Shown in pieces: positions 42,225-51,232 of a stretch of DNA of 54,319 nt. The notes under the pieces are model-generated. The model was given only the letters and a program-made list of their open reading frames with translations, was not told where the DNA came from and did no database searches. Each line of letters starts with the position of its first letter. Position 1 is the first letter of the stretch. A program made the position numbers and the translations under genes. Source of the stretch: Bordetella parapertussis (GTDB taxonomy: Bacteria; Pseudomonadota; Gammaproteobacteria; Burkholderiales; Burkholderiaceae_B); assembly GCA_945903445.1 (NCBI GenBank), contig CAMDNZ010000019.1, positions 1 to 54,319 of the forward strand, read 5' to 3'.

Positions 42225-43574
42225 TCAGCGCAGCATGCAGGGACGTTTGTGGTCGAACGTCCAGCCGGGGATAAGGTATTGCATGGCCATGGCATCGTTA
42301 CGGGCGCCCAGACCATGCTGCAAGTACAGCCGGTGAGCACGCTCGACGGCATCCATATCCAGTTCGATGCCCAGCCCGCCGGTTTGCGGCAACTCGATAT
42401 AGCCGCCTTCGATGATCAGCGGGTTGCGCGTCAGACACTGACCGTCCTGCCAGATCCAATGCGTGTCGATGGCTGTGACCTTGCCGGGTGCGGCTGCGCC
42501 GACGTGCGTGAACATGGCCAGCGATACGTCGAAGTGGTTGTTCGAGTGCGAGCCCCAGGTCAGCCCGAACGCTTGGCAGATCTGGGCCACGCGCACCGAT
42601 CCCTGCATGGTCCAGAAGTGCGGGTCGGCCAGCGGAATATCCACCGATTGCAGCGCCAGGGCGTGTGCCATCTCGCGCCAATCGGTAGCCACCATGTTGG
42701 TGGCCGTGGGCAAGCCCGTCGCACGACGGAATTCCGCCATGACCTCACGCCCCGAATACACTCCTTCGGCGCCGCAAGGGTCTTCGGCGTAGGCCAGCAC
42801 ACCATGCAGGTTGCGGCACAGACGCACCGCGTCTTTCAGCAACCAGCCGCCGTTCGGATCGAGCGTGATGCGGGCCTGGGGGAAACGCTCGTGCAGCGCA
42901 CGAATCGCCTCGACTTCTTCTTCGCCGCGAAAGACGCCCCCTTTGAGCTTGAAGTCTTCGAAGCCATACCGGGCGTAGGCCGCTTCGGCCAGTGCGACGA
43001 TGGCTTCGGGCGTCAGCGCTTTCTCGTGGCGCAGGCGAAGCCAGTCGTCGCTGACATCGCCTGCGGTCTGGTAGGGCAGATCGGTGAGCGTCCGGTCGCC
43101 CACATAGAACAGGTAGCCCAGCATTTGAACCGAGGTGCGCTGCACACCTTCGCCCAGCAAAGCGGCTACCGGCACTCCCAAGTGCTGACCCAGCAGATCG
43201 AGCAAGGCCGATTCTGCCGCGGTCACCGCATGAATCGCCACGCGTAGATCGAAGGTCTGCTGACCCCGGCCACCGCTATCGCGATTGGCGAAGGTGCTGC
43301 GCATTTGGTTGAGCGTATGGTTGTAGTTGCCCAGCGGGCTGCCGACGATGATTGAGCGGGCGTCTTCCAGCGTAGTGCGAATGCGCTCGCCGCCAGGTAC
43401 TTCGCCTACGCCCGTGTTGCCCGCGCTGTCGGTCAGGATGATCAGGTTGCGTGTGAAAAAGGGAGCATGCGCGCCACTCAAATTGAGCAGCATCGAGTCG
43501 TGGCCGGCCACGGGCACCACGCGCATATGCGTGACGGTCGGGCTTTGACGAGCGCGGTTCGGCGATGGATTCAT
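42225..43574 (-). CDS. gudD: Glucarate dehydratase
   Basis: A 449-residue enolase-superfamily enzyme that converts D-glucarate to 5-keto-4-deoxy-glucarate. Features: VPVAGHDSMLLNLSGAHAPF at the N-terminus, the catalytic lysine motif FKLKGGVF, metal ligands in DPNGGW, EDP and ATNM, and HSNNHFD. Length and motifs match GudD. No ribosome site precedes the ATG at 43574. A well-placed site and ATG lie 63 bases upstream in the same frame (43637) but are cut off by an amber codon five codons later. A 36-bp palindrome at 43678 is a likely operator. Confidence 0.92.
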   Translation of the reverse strand: MNPSPNRARQSPTVTHMRVVPVAGHDSMLLNLSGAHAPFFTRNLIILTDSAGNTGVGEVPGGERIRTTLEDARSIIVGSPLGNYNHTLNQMRSTFANRDSGGRGQQTFDLRVAIHAVTAAESALLDLLGQHLGVPVAALLGEGVQRTSVQMLGYLFYVGDRTLTDLPYQTAGDVSDDWLRLRHEKALTPEAIVALAEAAYARYGFEDFKLKGGVFRGEEEVEAIRALHERFPQARITLDPNGGWLLKDAVRLCRNLHGVLAYAEDPCGAEGVYSGREVMAEFRRATGLPTATNMVATDWREMAHALALQSVDIPLADPHFWTMQGSVRVAQICQAFGLTWGSHSNNHFDVSLAMFTHVGAAAPGKVTAIDTHWIWQDGQCLTRNPLIIEGGYIELPQTGGLGIELDMDAVERAHRLYLQHGLGARNDAMAMQYLIPGWTFDHKRPCMLR

Positions 43575-43677
43575 GATGGATGCGTGTGACGGTGTTTTGA
43601 GTGAATTCGATGCGTTCGACTAAAGGGCTGCCGCCATGGTGTGTCTCCAAGCTTCGCCTCTCGTATTTTTGCAGGTT

Positions 43678-43713
43678 TGTTAACGTTACCATTTTTGAAT
43701 GATAGCGTTAACA
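43678..43713. promoter_or_regulatory. Long palindrome before gudD, LacI/GntR-like operator
   Basis: Two 16-base arms, TGTTAACGTTACCATT and the complement of AATGATAGCGTTAACA, match at 14 of 16 positions with a 4-base centre. Each arm holds TTAACG, the half-site pattern of LacI-family operators. It lies about 40 bp before the upstream ATG of gudD. No LacI-type regulator gene is in the window. Confidence 0.6.
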
Positions 43714-43803
43714 TTTTATCTGTCCTAAGCGTGTCCTGGCGACCGGACACACCGCCACCCGTAGAAACCCGTTTTTAGCGCCCAGCAAAGCAGTGCGCGG
43801 CGA

Positions 43804-44772
43804 TCAGTCCGCCAGCATCGTGCCGTAGCTTGCGATGTCGACGTTGCCGCCGCTCAATACGATGCCCACGCGCTTGCCTGCCAGCGCGTGGCGTCGGGCG
43901 TGTGCGGCAGCGAATCCCAAGCAGCCGGTGGGCTCGACCACCAGCTTCAGACGCTCGGCAAAAAAACGCATGGCTTCGATCAGCTCGGCATCGGTGGCCG
44001 TCAGAATGTCGGTAACGTTGTTCTGAATGAGCGGGAACGTGATTTCGCCCAGATGCTGGGTTTGCGCACCGTCGGCAATCGTCTTGGGCGTGCTGATGTG
44101 AACGATTTTTCCCGCACGCAGCGATTGTTGGCCATCGTTGCCGGCTTCGGGTTCGACACCGAAAATCTCGCAAGCAGGGGACAGCGCGCGCGCCGCCAAG
44201 GCTGAGCCGGACAACAAGCCGCCACCGCCCAAGGGCACAAACAGGGCATCCAACTCACCCACTTCTTCCAGCAGTTCCAACACCGCCGTGCCTTGCCCGC
44301 TGATCACGTCGGGGTGATCGTAGGGAGGAATCAAGGTCAAGCCTTGCTGGTCGGCCAAGACGCGACCGATGGCGTCGCGGTCTTCGCTATAGCGATCGTA
44401 AAACACGACTTTGCCGCCATAGCCTTGCGTGGCAGCCACTTTGGCCACAGGTGCGTCTTGCGGCATGATGATAGTCGCAGGGATGCCCAACAGTTTAGCC
44501 GCCAGCGCAATCGCTTGGGCGTGATTGCCCGACGAGAATGCGACCACACCCGCCTTGCGTTGCGTCGCGTCGAAACGCGACAAGGCGTTGAACGCCCCCC
44601 GAAACTTGAACGCCCCGATGCGTTGAAGGTTTTCGCACTTGATGTACACCTGCGCGCCGAACGTCTCGTTCACGGTGCGGGAGGTGAAGACCGGTGTCTT
44701 GTGGGCGTGGCCGGCAATGCGCCCGGCAGCTTGTTTGACGGTCTCGAATGTGGGCAGGGCGGGGGCGGTCAT
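43804..44772 (-). CDS. PLP-dependent ammonia-lyase (threonine dehydratase/hydroxyaspartate dehydratase-like)
   Basis: A 322-residue fold type II PLP enzyme. Lys56 in GAFKFRGAFNAL binds the cofactor, SSGNHAQA contacts the ring and GGGGLLSG holds the phosphate. It lacks the C-terminal ACT domain of biosynthetic threonine deaminase. Relatives of this length include threo-3-hydroxyaspartate ammonia-lyase and serine racemase; which one is undecided. It follows the L-serine deaminase gene by 72 bp on the same strand, so both may be co-expressed for hydroxy-amino-acid breakdown. ATG 44772 is preferred over an upstream frame extension. Confidence 0.88.
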   Translation of the reverse strand: MTAPALPTFETVKQAAGRIAGHAHKTPVFTSRTVNETFGAQVYIKCENLQRIGAFKFRGAFNALSRFDATQRKAGVVAFSSGNHAQAIALAAKLLGIPATIIMPQDAPVAKVAATQGYGGKVVFYDRYSEDRDAIGRVLADQQGLTLIPPYDHPDVISGQGTAVLELLEEVGELDALFVPLGGGGLLSGSALAARALSPACEIFGVEPEAGNDGQQSLRAGKIVHISTPKTIADGAQTQHLGEITFPLIQNNVTDILTATDAELIEAMRFFAERLKLVVEPTGCLGFAAAHARRHALAGKRVGIVLSGGNVDIASYGTMLAD

Positions 44773-44844
44773 GGCGTGTCGCTTCGGAGTGTGAGGTGCT
44801 CGAATGCTACTTGATTTGAATCTGACCGCCAACGTGGCGTCCGA

Positions 44845-46305
44845 TCAGCACTCGACCAGGCTGACAGCCAATCCGCCCAAAGAGGTCTCTTTGTATTTGT
44901 GCGACATGTCGCGGCCTGTATCGCGCATGGTGCGAATGACTTGATCCAGCGACACGAAGTGATTGCCGTCTTGCCGCAGCGCCATCTGCGCCGCGTTCAC
45001 GGCCTTCACTGCAGCAATGGCGTTGCGCTCGATACACGGAATCTGCACGAGTCCGCCGATGGGGTCGCAAGTCAGGCCCAGGTTGTGTTCGAGCGCGATT
45101 TCCGCGGCGTTTTCGACCTGCGCGGGCGAGCCGCCCAGCACCTCGGCCAGACCGGCTGCGGCCATCGCACAGGCCGATCCTACTTCGCCTTGGCAGCCGA
45201 CTTCGGCGCCCGAGATGGATGCATTGGTCTTGCACAACATACCAATGGCCGACGCGGCCAACAAAAAGCGTGGCACGTCGTCGGCACACGCTTCGGGATG
45301 GAATGTCATGTGGTACTTCAGCACCGCCGGAACGATACCGGCCGCACCATTGGTGGGGGCCGTCACGACCCGCCCGCCTGCTGCGTTTTCTTCGTTGACG
45401 GCCAGGGCATAGAGGTTGATCCAATCCAGCGCGGCCAAACCCGGCGCCGCGCGATTGGCAAGGCTCATGCGCTGTCCGGGCGATGTCTTGCGGGCGCTGG
45501 CGGGCGTACTGCCAAGAGCGCTTCCAAACGCGTTTACGGGGCCATTGTCGGGTGCGATCAAAATTGTGTGCAAACGCATGGCCCGACGCCGTACGTTCAA
45601 GCCACCCGGCAATACGCCATCATTGGCCAAACCATTGTCGATGCAGGCGTTCATGGCGTTCCAGATGCGCGTCAGGCCCGTCAGCACGTCCGATCGATCG
45701 GCCCAGGCGGTTTCGTTGGCCATGACCAACTCCGAGACCGACAGGTCGTGCCGGGCACACAGTGCAAGCAACTGCGCCGCAGTCGAAAAGGGGTAGGGCG
45801 GGGGGGCCTCGGGGGCGGGCGGTACACCGCCTGCTGCAACCTCGTCGCTGACGATGAAGCCGCCGCCTACCGAGTAGTACTGGCGACTGAGCACGGCGTC
45901 CTCGCCAACGAACGCCGAGAACCGCAAGCCGTTGGGGTGAAAAGGCAAGGCTTCCAGCTCGAAGCCGATGTCGCTGCCGGGGTCGAACGCAATGTCGCCT
46001 ACGCCGGGTACGGCCATCGTCTTGGATCGAAGCAAGGCATCCAATGCAGGCTCGACCAATCGAGGGTCTACGGTGTCGGGGGCATGGCCCATCAGTCCCA
46101 TGACGACGGCACGGTCGGTGGCATGGCCGATGCCGGTGGCGGCCAAGGATCCGAACAGATCGACGCGCAGTCGGTCGATGCGCTTGGCGTCGGCATGGTC
46201 GGCCAGTTGCCGTCCGAACGCCCGCGCCGCACGCATGGGTCCGACCGTATGCGAACTGGATGGTCCGATACCTATCTTGAACAAATCGAACACGCTGATG
46301 GCCAT
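44845..46305 (-). CDS. sdaA: L-serine ammonia-lyase (L-serine deaminase)
   Basis: A 486-residue Fe-S enzyme that converts L-serine to pyruvate and ammonia. The N-terminal beta domain begins FDLFKIGIGPSSSHTVGPMR. The alpha domain has the iron-sulfur cysteines in MLCKTNASISGAEVGCQGEV and LTCDPIGGLVQIPCIERN. It is about 30 residues longer than E. coli SdaA, partly through ALGSTPASARKTSPGQ. It is divergent from a GcvA-like LysR gene. It should feed serine carbon to pyruvate. Confidence 0.95.
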   Translation of the reverse strand: MAISVFDLFKIGIGPSSSHTVGPMRAARAFGRQLADHADAKRIDRLRVDLFGSLAATGIGHATDRAVVMGLMGHAPDTVDPRLVEPALDALLRSKTMAVPGVGDIAFDPGSDIGFELEALPFHPNGLRFSAFVGEDAVLSRQYYSVGGGFIVSDEVAAGGVPPAPEAPPPYPFSTAAQLLALCARHDLSVSELVMANETAWADRSDVLTGLTRIWNAMNACIDNGLANDGVLPGGLNVRRRAMRLHTILIAPDNGPVNAFGSALGSTPASARKTSPGQRMSLANRAAPGLAALDWINLYALAVNEENAAGGRVVTAPTNGAAGIVPAVLKYHMTFHPEACADDVPRFLLAASAIGMLCKTNASISGAEVGCQGEVGSACAMAAAGLAEVLGGSPAQVENAAEIALEHNLGLTCDPIGGLVQIPCIERNAIAAVKAVNAAQMALRQDGNHFVSLDQVIRTMRDTGRDMSHKYKETSLGGLAVSLVEC

Positions 46306-46384
46306 GACGCACCTCTATTTTCGTATTCCACTATGAAATCATTTCGATAGTCGCAGTGCGAACGATGATTTCTGCACAAGATTG

Positions 46385-46397
46385 TTAGAAAAACTAA
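46385..46397. promoter_or_regulatory. LysR-type box TTAG-N5-CTAA between sdaA and its LysR gene
   Basis: The perfect dyad TTAG-AAAAA-CTAA has the T-N11-A form of LysR binding sites. It lies 10 bp before the LysR start and about 80 bp before sdaA. Its position would allow self-repression and control of sdaA. Confidence 0.5.
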
Positions 46398-46406
46398 ACT
46401 CTGACT

Positions 46407-47414
46407 ATGGCTACCTCCCGTTTCAATACCCATATCCACGGTCGTTTGCACGTGTTTGCGGCCGCCGCCCGGCACCTGTCGTTCACCCGCGCGGCGGCCG
46501 AGCTGAACGTCACACCGGGCGCGGTCAGCCAGCAGATGCGGCAATTGGAGGATCGGCTGGCCGTCAAACTGTTCAATCGCGCCCGGCACGGTGTGGCGCT
46601 CACGGCAGAGGGGCAACGCCTGGCACAAGTGGTGGCCCAGTCGTACGGCGAGGTCGAAGACGTGCTGGCGCATTTACAAGCCGGGCGTATCGGCGGCATT
46701 TCGCGGCTGCGCTCGATTCCGTCGTTCTTAGAGAAGTGGATCATGCCGCGTTTGCCCGCCTTGCGCGAAGCGTTCCCGCACATCTCGTTCCGATTCGTTG
46801 CCGAAGACAGCAGTTGGTCGTTGCGCGATGGCGAATTCGATCTAGCCGTCGACTTGAACGATGGCATCTATCCCGGCTTGATGACGACCCCCCTGGCGCG
46901 CGAACAAATCTTTCCGGTGTGTTCGCCCCGTCTTCTCGTACCGGGCGTGCCCTTGAGAGGGCCCCAGGACCTGGGTAACTACCCCTTGCTGCACGACATC
47001 ACGGCCTGGCGCGGTAGTTCGGCCTATGCCGAGTGGGCGTTCTACCTGGAGCAGTCGGCGCTGCGTGCCGCTGGTGACGCCAATGTTTGTGGTGATGCCG
47101 CTGCCGAGGGCGGTAATAGCGGAGGCGGCGATGCGAACGGATCGAGGGGAGATATTCAACGCGGCTACACGTTCAACCGCTATTCGCTCAGCTTGGAAGC
47201 CGCGCGCGCGGGCATGGGCATCGCCATCGCTCGGCACGTGCTGGTGACCGATGAATTGGCGTGCGGTCAGTTGGTGATGCCGTTCGGACGTCCCGTGCCG
47301 CATCGCAAACATTACGTGCTGGTGTACGGTGAAGGGGCGCTGGCCGATGCGCGTATTCGCGCCGTGCATGACTGGTTTGTCGCGCAGTTCGATGGGGTTG
47401 CCACGGCGCGCTAG
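46407..47414 (+). CDS. GcvA-like LysR-type regulator with glycine-rich insert
   Basis: A 335-residue regulator. Helix-turn-helix: AARHLSFTRAAAELNVTPGA then VSQQMRQLEDRLAVKLFNR, as in GcvA. The effector domain has GEFDLAVDLNDGIYPGL and RYSLSLEAARAGMGIAIA. Between them, about residues 225-257, is a glycine/alanine/asparagine-rich stretch (AAGDANVCGDAAAEGGNSGG and on) not typical of the family and about 30 residues long. Divergent from sdaA, so it likely controls serine breakdown. Confidence 0.85.
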   Translation: MATSRFNTHIHGRLHVFAAAARHLSFTRAAAELNVTPGAVSQQMRQLEDRLAVKLFNRARHGVALTAEGQRLAQVVAQSYGEVEDVLAHLQAGRIGGISRLRSIPSFLEKWIMPRLPALREAFPHISFRFVAEDSSWSLRDGEFDLAVDLNDGIYPGLMTTPLAREQIFPVCSPRLLVPGVPLRGPQDLGNYPLLHDITAWRGSSAYAEWAFYLEQSALRAAGDANVCGDAAAEGGNSGGGDANGSRGDIQRGYTFNRYSLSLEAARAGMGIAIARHVLVTDELACGQLVMPFGRPVPHRKHYVLVYGEGALADARIRAVHDWFVAQFDGVATAR

Positions 47415-48307
47415 AACGCCCGATCGGCGAAATGCGTCACCAGGAAATCGACGAATGCCCGCGTTTTGGCGGGCAGATGCTGCTTGGTGGGATATAGCGC
47501 CACGATGTCGGCGTCGGGTGCCGCCCAGCGCGGCAGTACCGGCATTAGTGCACCCGATTGAAAATAGGCGGCGGCGCTCCAGGTCGAACGCAGCAAAATG
47601 CCGCGACCGGCCAATGCCCATCCCAAAGCCACCTCGCCATCGTTGGTGCTCAGGTCGCCGCCGACTTTGATTGTGTCGTGCCGTCCGTTGGCTGTCAGCG
47701 TCCAAGATCCATAGGTTTCGTCGCTCTGGCGAATGACGATGCATTGATGCGAGGCCAGATCGGCAGGCCGCGAAAGTACGGGATGCGCCGCCAGATAATC
47801 GGGCGAGGCGCACAGCACACGCCGATTGGGCACCAGTTTGCGCATGGACACGCGTGCATCGGGTAACGCTCCGATGTGTACCGCCACGTCGAAGCCGTCG
47901 CCCACCAGATTGATGGCGCTGTCGCTTAATGTCAGTTGCACCGACACCTGGGGATGCCGAGACTGAAACTGAACGACGGCAGGTGCTAGGTGCTGGCGAC
48001 CAAAACCCAAGGTGGCATGCACGCGCAGCAATCCCTTCGGTTGGGCGGTACTGCCGGCGATGGCTTGTTCGAGCACGACGATGTCGCGCTGTATGCGTTC
48101 GGCTTCGTGCAAGAACAACTCGCCCTCCTGAGTCAGACTCATGCGGCGGGTTGTTCGATGGACCAGTCGTGCGCCTAGCCGCCGCTCCAGTGCCGCGAGT
48201 CGCTTGGTGACGGTAGAGGGCGTTACGCCGATTTCCTGGGCCAGACGCGCCATCGAACCTGCCCGCATCAGGCCGGAAAAGAAGGAGAGGTCGTTGAGCG
48301 TGTCCAT
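47411..48307 (-). CDS. LysR-type regulator (DmlR-like), divergent from the dehydrogenase
   Basis: A 298-residue regulator with FFSGLMRAGSMARLAQEIGV then TPSTVTKRLAALERRLGARL and an effector domain ending LPAKTRAFVDFLVTHF, close to the AaeR/DmlR group. It overlaps the convergent LysR gene by 4 bases. It is divergent from the tartrate/D-malate dehydrogenase, the same pairing as dmlR-dmlA in E. coli. An ATAAG-N11-CTTAT dyad lies between them. Confidence 0.88.
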   Translation of the reverse strand: MDTLNDLSFFSGLMRAGSMARLAQEIGVTPSTVTKRLAALERRLGARLVHRTTRRMSLTQEGELFLHEAERIQRDIVVLEQAIAGSTAQPKGLLRVHATLGFGRQHLAPAVVQFQSRHPQVSVQLTLSDSAINLVGDGFDVAVHIGALPDARVSMRKLVPNRRVLCASPDYLAAHPVLSRPADLASHQCIVIRQSDETYGSWTLTANGRHDTIKVGGDLSTNDGEVALGWALAGRGILLRSTWSAAAYFQSGALMPVLPRWAAPDADIVALYPTKQHLPAKTRAFVDFLVTHFADRAF

Positions 48308-48330
48308 GGATTATTTCCCGTGGCGACATT

Positions 48331-48351
48331 ATAAGTTGCGGCCCCGCTTAT
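48331..48351. promoter_or_regulatory. ATAAG-N11-CTTAT dyad, candidate LysR operator
   Basis: Perfect 5-base arms separated by 11 GC-rich bases lie 24 bp from the LysR start and 100 bp before the dehydrogenase. The form and place fit the primary binding site of a LysR regulator. Confidence 0.5.
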
Positions 48352-48450
48352 TTCTGTCTTTCCGCTCGGCTTCTACACTGTTTCTTGCACATTCATCCCA
48401 TCGGCGGCCCGACCGTGGCCAAAGCCGACAAGACAACGAGGAGCGACCCG

Positions 48451-49518
48451 ATGAAAACATTCAATATCGCAGTGATTCCTGGCGACGGCATTGGCAAGGA
48501 AGTCATGCCCGAGGGGGTGCGAGTGATGGAGGCTATTGGCCGTAAGTTCGGTATTCAGTGGAACTGGCAGCATCACGACTGGAGCTGCGACTATTACCTC
48601 GAACACGGCAAGATGATGCCGGACGACTGGAAAGAGCAGATCGGCGACAAGGACGCGATATTCTTCGGCGCAGTGGGCTGGCCGCAGATCGTACCGGATC
48701 ACATTTCCTTGTGGGGCATGCTGGTGAAGTTCCGTCGCGAATTCGACCAATACGTCAATTTGCGTCCGGTGCGTTTGATGCCGGGTATTCCCTCGCCCTT
48801 GGCCAACCGCAAGGTCGGCGATATCGATTTCTACGTCGTTCGCGAAAACACCGAGGGCGAATACTCGTCGGTGGGCGGCAAGATGTTCGAGGGCACCGAT
48901 CGCGAATTCGTGTTGCAGGAGAGCGTGTTCACGCGCATCGGCACCGATCGTATTTTGCGATTCGCGTTCGAGTTGGCGCGTAAACGTGATGGCAAGCACA
49001 TTACCTCGGCCACCAAATCGAATGGCATTTCGATTTCGATGCCTTATTGGGACGAGCGGTTCGAGATCATGTCGGCCAAGTATCCCGAAATTCGTGCAGA
49101 CAAATATCACATCGACATTCTGACCGCGCACTTCGTGCTCAATCCGAACCGCTTCGACGTGGTGGTGGCGTCCAATCTGTTCGGCGACATTCTTTCGGAT
49201 CTGGGGCCGGCTTGCACGGGCACCATTGGTATCGCCCCTTCGGGCAACTTGAATCCCGAGCGTAAGTTCCCTTCGTTGTTCGAACCGGTACATGGTTCGG
49301 CGCCCGACATCTACGGCAAGAATATCGCCAACCCGATCGGCCAGATCTGGGCCGGCGCGATGATGTTGGAGCATTTGGGCGAACCGGCTGCTGCACAGGC
49401 GGTGATGGATGCCATCAACTCGGTGTTGGGCACTGGGCCGCGCACGCCGGATATGGGCGGCCAGGCCAAAACTGACGACATCGGACGTGCGATTGCCGAG
49501 GCGATCGAAAAGGCGTGA
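48451..49518 (+). CDS. Tartrate dehydrogenase/decarboxylase, D-malate dehydrogenase type
   Basis: A 355-residue member of the isocitrate/isopropylmalate dehydrogenase family. N-terminus IAVIPGDGIGKEVMPEG, LVKFRREFDQYVNLRPVRL, VRENTEGEYSS, the metal aspartates in DILSDLGPA and the nucleotide loop in EPVHGSAPDIYGKNIANP. HHDWSCDYYLEHGKMMPDDW is typical of the TtuC/DmlA group. It oxidatively decarboxylates D-malate or tartrate with NAD. GAGGAG precedes the ATG. A strong terminator lies 106 bp after the stop. Confidence 0.93.
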   Translation: MKTFNIAVIPGDGIGKEVMPEGVRVMEAIGRKFGIQWNWQHHDWSCDYYLEHGKMMPDDWKEQIGDKDAIFFGAVGWPQIVPDHISLWGMLVKFRREFDQYVNLRPVRLMPGIPSPLANRKVGDIDFYVVRENTEGEYSSVGGKMFEGTDREFVLQESVFTRIGTDRILRFAFELARKRDGKHITSATKSNGISISMPYWDERFEIMSAKYPEIRADKYHIDILTAHFVLNPNRFDVVVASNLFGDILSDLGPACTGTIGIAPSGNLNPERKFPSLFEPVHGSAPDIYGKNIANPIGQIWAGAMMLEHLGEPAAAQAVMDAINSVLGTGPRTPDMGGQAKTDDIGRAIAEAIEKA

Positions 49519-49623
49519 TGGTCGCGGCGATATCGGCGATTCAAGCAATCGTCGATATCGTGGATCGCAGTATCGCTCGATCGATAGGGGCAGCGAGTCA
49601 CGACTGAAGACCTTCGAGAACAG

Positions 49624-49661
49624 ACGACCGGACAGCCTGATGGCCGTTCGGTCGTATTTTT
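49624..49661 (+). terminator. Rho-independent terminator after the tartrate/D-malate dehydrogenase
   Basis: A 14-bp stem (arms ACGACCGGACAGCC and GGCCGTTCGGTCGT, one G-T pair and one mismatch) with a TGAT loop is followed directly by ATTTTT. The convergent glutathione S-transferase gene ends 10 bp further on. Confidence 0.8.
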
Positions 49662-49671
49662 CGAGTGCGAT

Positions 49672-50376
49672 TCAGGGTGCGGCCGGAACGTCCAGGCCGC
49701 GTTGCACGGCGGGCCGTGCGACGAACGTTGCCAGTGTGCGTTTGACGTGCGGGAAGTCGTCGAATCCGACCAGGGTGCCGGCGTCGTAGAAACCCACCAG
49801 ATTCCGAATCCAGGGGAACAGCGCGATATCGGCAATCGAGTAGTCATTGCCGTTTATCCACGCGCGGTCCGCTAATTGGTTGTTGACGACACCCAGCAGG
49901 CGGCGCGATTCGGCGACATAGCGGTCGCGCGGTCGTTTATCTTCGAAGTCCTTGCCGGCAAACTTGTGGAAGAAGCCCAGTTGCCCGAACATCGGCCCCA
50001 CGCCACCCATCTGGAACATCACCCACTGAATGGCGCGATAGCGACCAGCGGCATCGGCGGGTAGCAATCGGCCCGTTTTCTCCGCCAGATAAATCAGGAT
50101 GGCACCCGATTCGAAGAGCGCCAAGGGCTTGCCGTCCGGTCCGTCCGGATCGAGGATGGCAGGGATTTTGTTATTCGGGTTGAGCGACAAAAAAGCAGGC
50201 GACATCTGGTCCTGCTTGCCGAAGTCGATTCGATGCGCTTCGTAGGGCAATCCCAGCTCTTCGAGCAGGATGGATACCTTGACGCCATTGGGCGTGGGCA
50301 GCGAATACAGTTGCAGCCGCTCGGGATGCCGGGCAGGCCATTGGGTAGCGATGGGAAATGCGGACAAATCGGTCAT
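49672..50376 (-). CDS. Glutathione S-transferase family protein (YfcG/YghU-like)
   Basis: A 234-residue protein with a thioredoxin-fold N-terminal domain (LQLYSLPTPNGVKVSILLEE, then NPNNKIPAIL and the glutathione-binding LFESGAILIYLAEKTGRL) and a helical C-terminal domain (YSIADIALFPWIRNLVGF). The TPNG stretch at the active site and the overall pattern match Nu-class enzymes such as YfcG/YghU, which have disulfide reductase activity. The start is ATG 50376; an in-frame ATG 15 bases upstream is possible. Convergent with the upstream dehydrogenase. Confidence 0.9.
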   Translation of the reverse strand: MTDLSAFPIATQWPARHPERLQLYSLPTPNGVKVSILLEELGLPYEAHRIDFGKQDQMSPAFLSLNPNNKIPAILDPDGPDGKPLALFESGAILIYLAEKTGRLLPADAAGRYRAIQWVMFQMGGVGPMFGQLGFFHKFAGKDFEDKRPRDRYVAESRRLLGVVNNQLADRAWINGNDYSIADIALFPWIRNLVGFYDAGTLVGFDDFPHVKRTLATFVARPAVQRGLDVPAAP

Positions 50377-50587
50377 AGCTTTCCGGTACATATCGTCGAT
50401 AACCCATAAAGCCTAATACCGACCGCATGTGTGCGCAAGACCCCGTCTCGACCAGATCGGCCGCCGCCATCGTCGGCGCCAAGCGGTGAGCAGCGAGCGG
50501 CGAACGGTGAACGCGAGCAAAAACGTGCGCCCCAGAACCCAGACTCTGCAAGAATTATTGACCGCTATGAGACGGGCGCAAGCATTG

Positions 50588-51043
50588 TCAACGTTCTTGC
50601 GAGCTTCGTCGGTCGAGCTTGTAGCGCAAGACCATGGCGGTATGGCTTTGATGTACGCCATCGATTTGCCCCACCTGATCGAGCAGTTCGTCCAGCTGCT
50701 GGGGCGTGTCGCAGCACAAAAACACCATGTAGTCGTAGCGTCCGGAAACGGCACATACTTCGATGACTTCCGGCAGACGCGTCAGTGCGCCAATAACGGC
50801 ACTCGCACGCTTGGCGCTGACCGTCAGGCTGCAGTAAGCGTGTACTCGAGGCGTCGTGGGGACGTGGTTCATTCGGACTGTGTAGCCGCCGATGATCGCG
50901 CTGCGTTCGAGCCGGGCGATGCGGGCGACCACGGTGCTGCGAGCGATGCCGAGTTTGCGCGCCAGCAGCGCCGCAGGTTCGCGCGCATTGGCTTGTAGCA
51001 ACGCGAGAAGATGCCTGTCGGTGGCGTCTAACCGAATGGTCAT
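50588..51043 (-). CDS. Lrp/AsnC-family transcriptional regulator
   Basis: A 151-residue regulator. Helix-turn-helix: DATDRHLLALLQANAREPAA then LGIARSTVVARIARLE. The RAM domain has CAVSGRYDYMVFLCCDTPQQ. It follows the saccharopine-dehydrogenase-like gene and an amino-acid permease on the same strand, so its ligand may be lysine or another amino acid used by these. ATG 51043 is chosen because the frame upstream lacks homology. The 189 bp before it show no clear dyad. Confidence 0.87.
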   Translation of the reverse strand: MTIRLDATDRHLLALLQANAREPAALLARKLGIARSTVVARIARLERSAIIGGYTVRMNHVPTTPRVHAYCSLTVSAKRASAVIGALTRLPEVIEVCAVSGRYDYMVFLCCDTPQQLDELLDQVGQIDGVHQSHTAMVLRYKLDRRSSQER

Positions 51044-51232
51044 GGCAAATATCCGCAGAAAGCGCTGGCGTGGCGCCCCACCATAGCGCATCTAACACCG
51101 GCTTGATCGGATTGCCGCATGAGCGTTTCGGTTGTTTCAGTTGGAGCGTTGCGATCGATATCGAGGCCGACGCCACGAGTCGCCGCGATCTGCAAGAGAA
51201 CGGCGACGTCGCGCTATACGATGCTGCGAGCC

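Noticed and set aside
44899..46350. Long plus-strand open frame opposite sdaA
   Set aside because: Its composition is that of an antisense shadow and sdaA covers the whole stretch with intact motifs.
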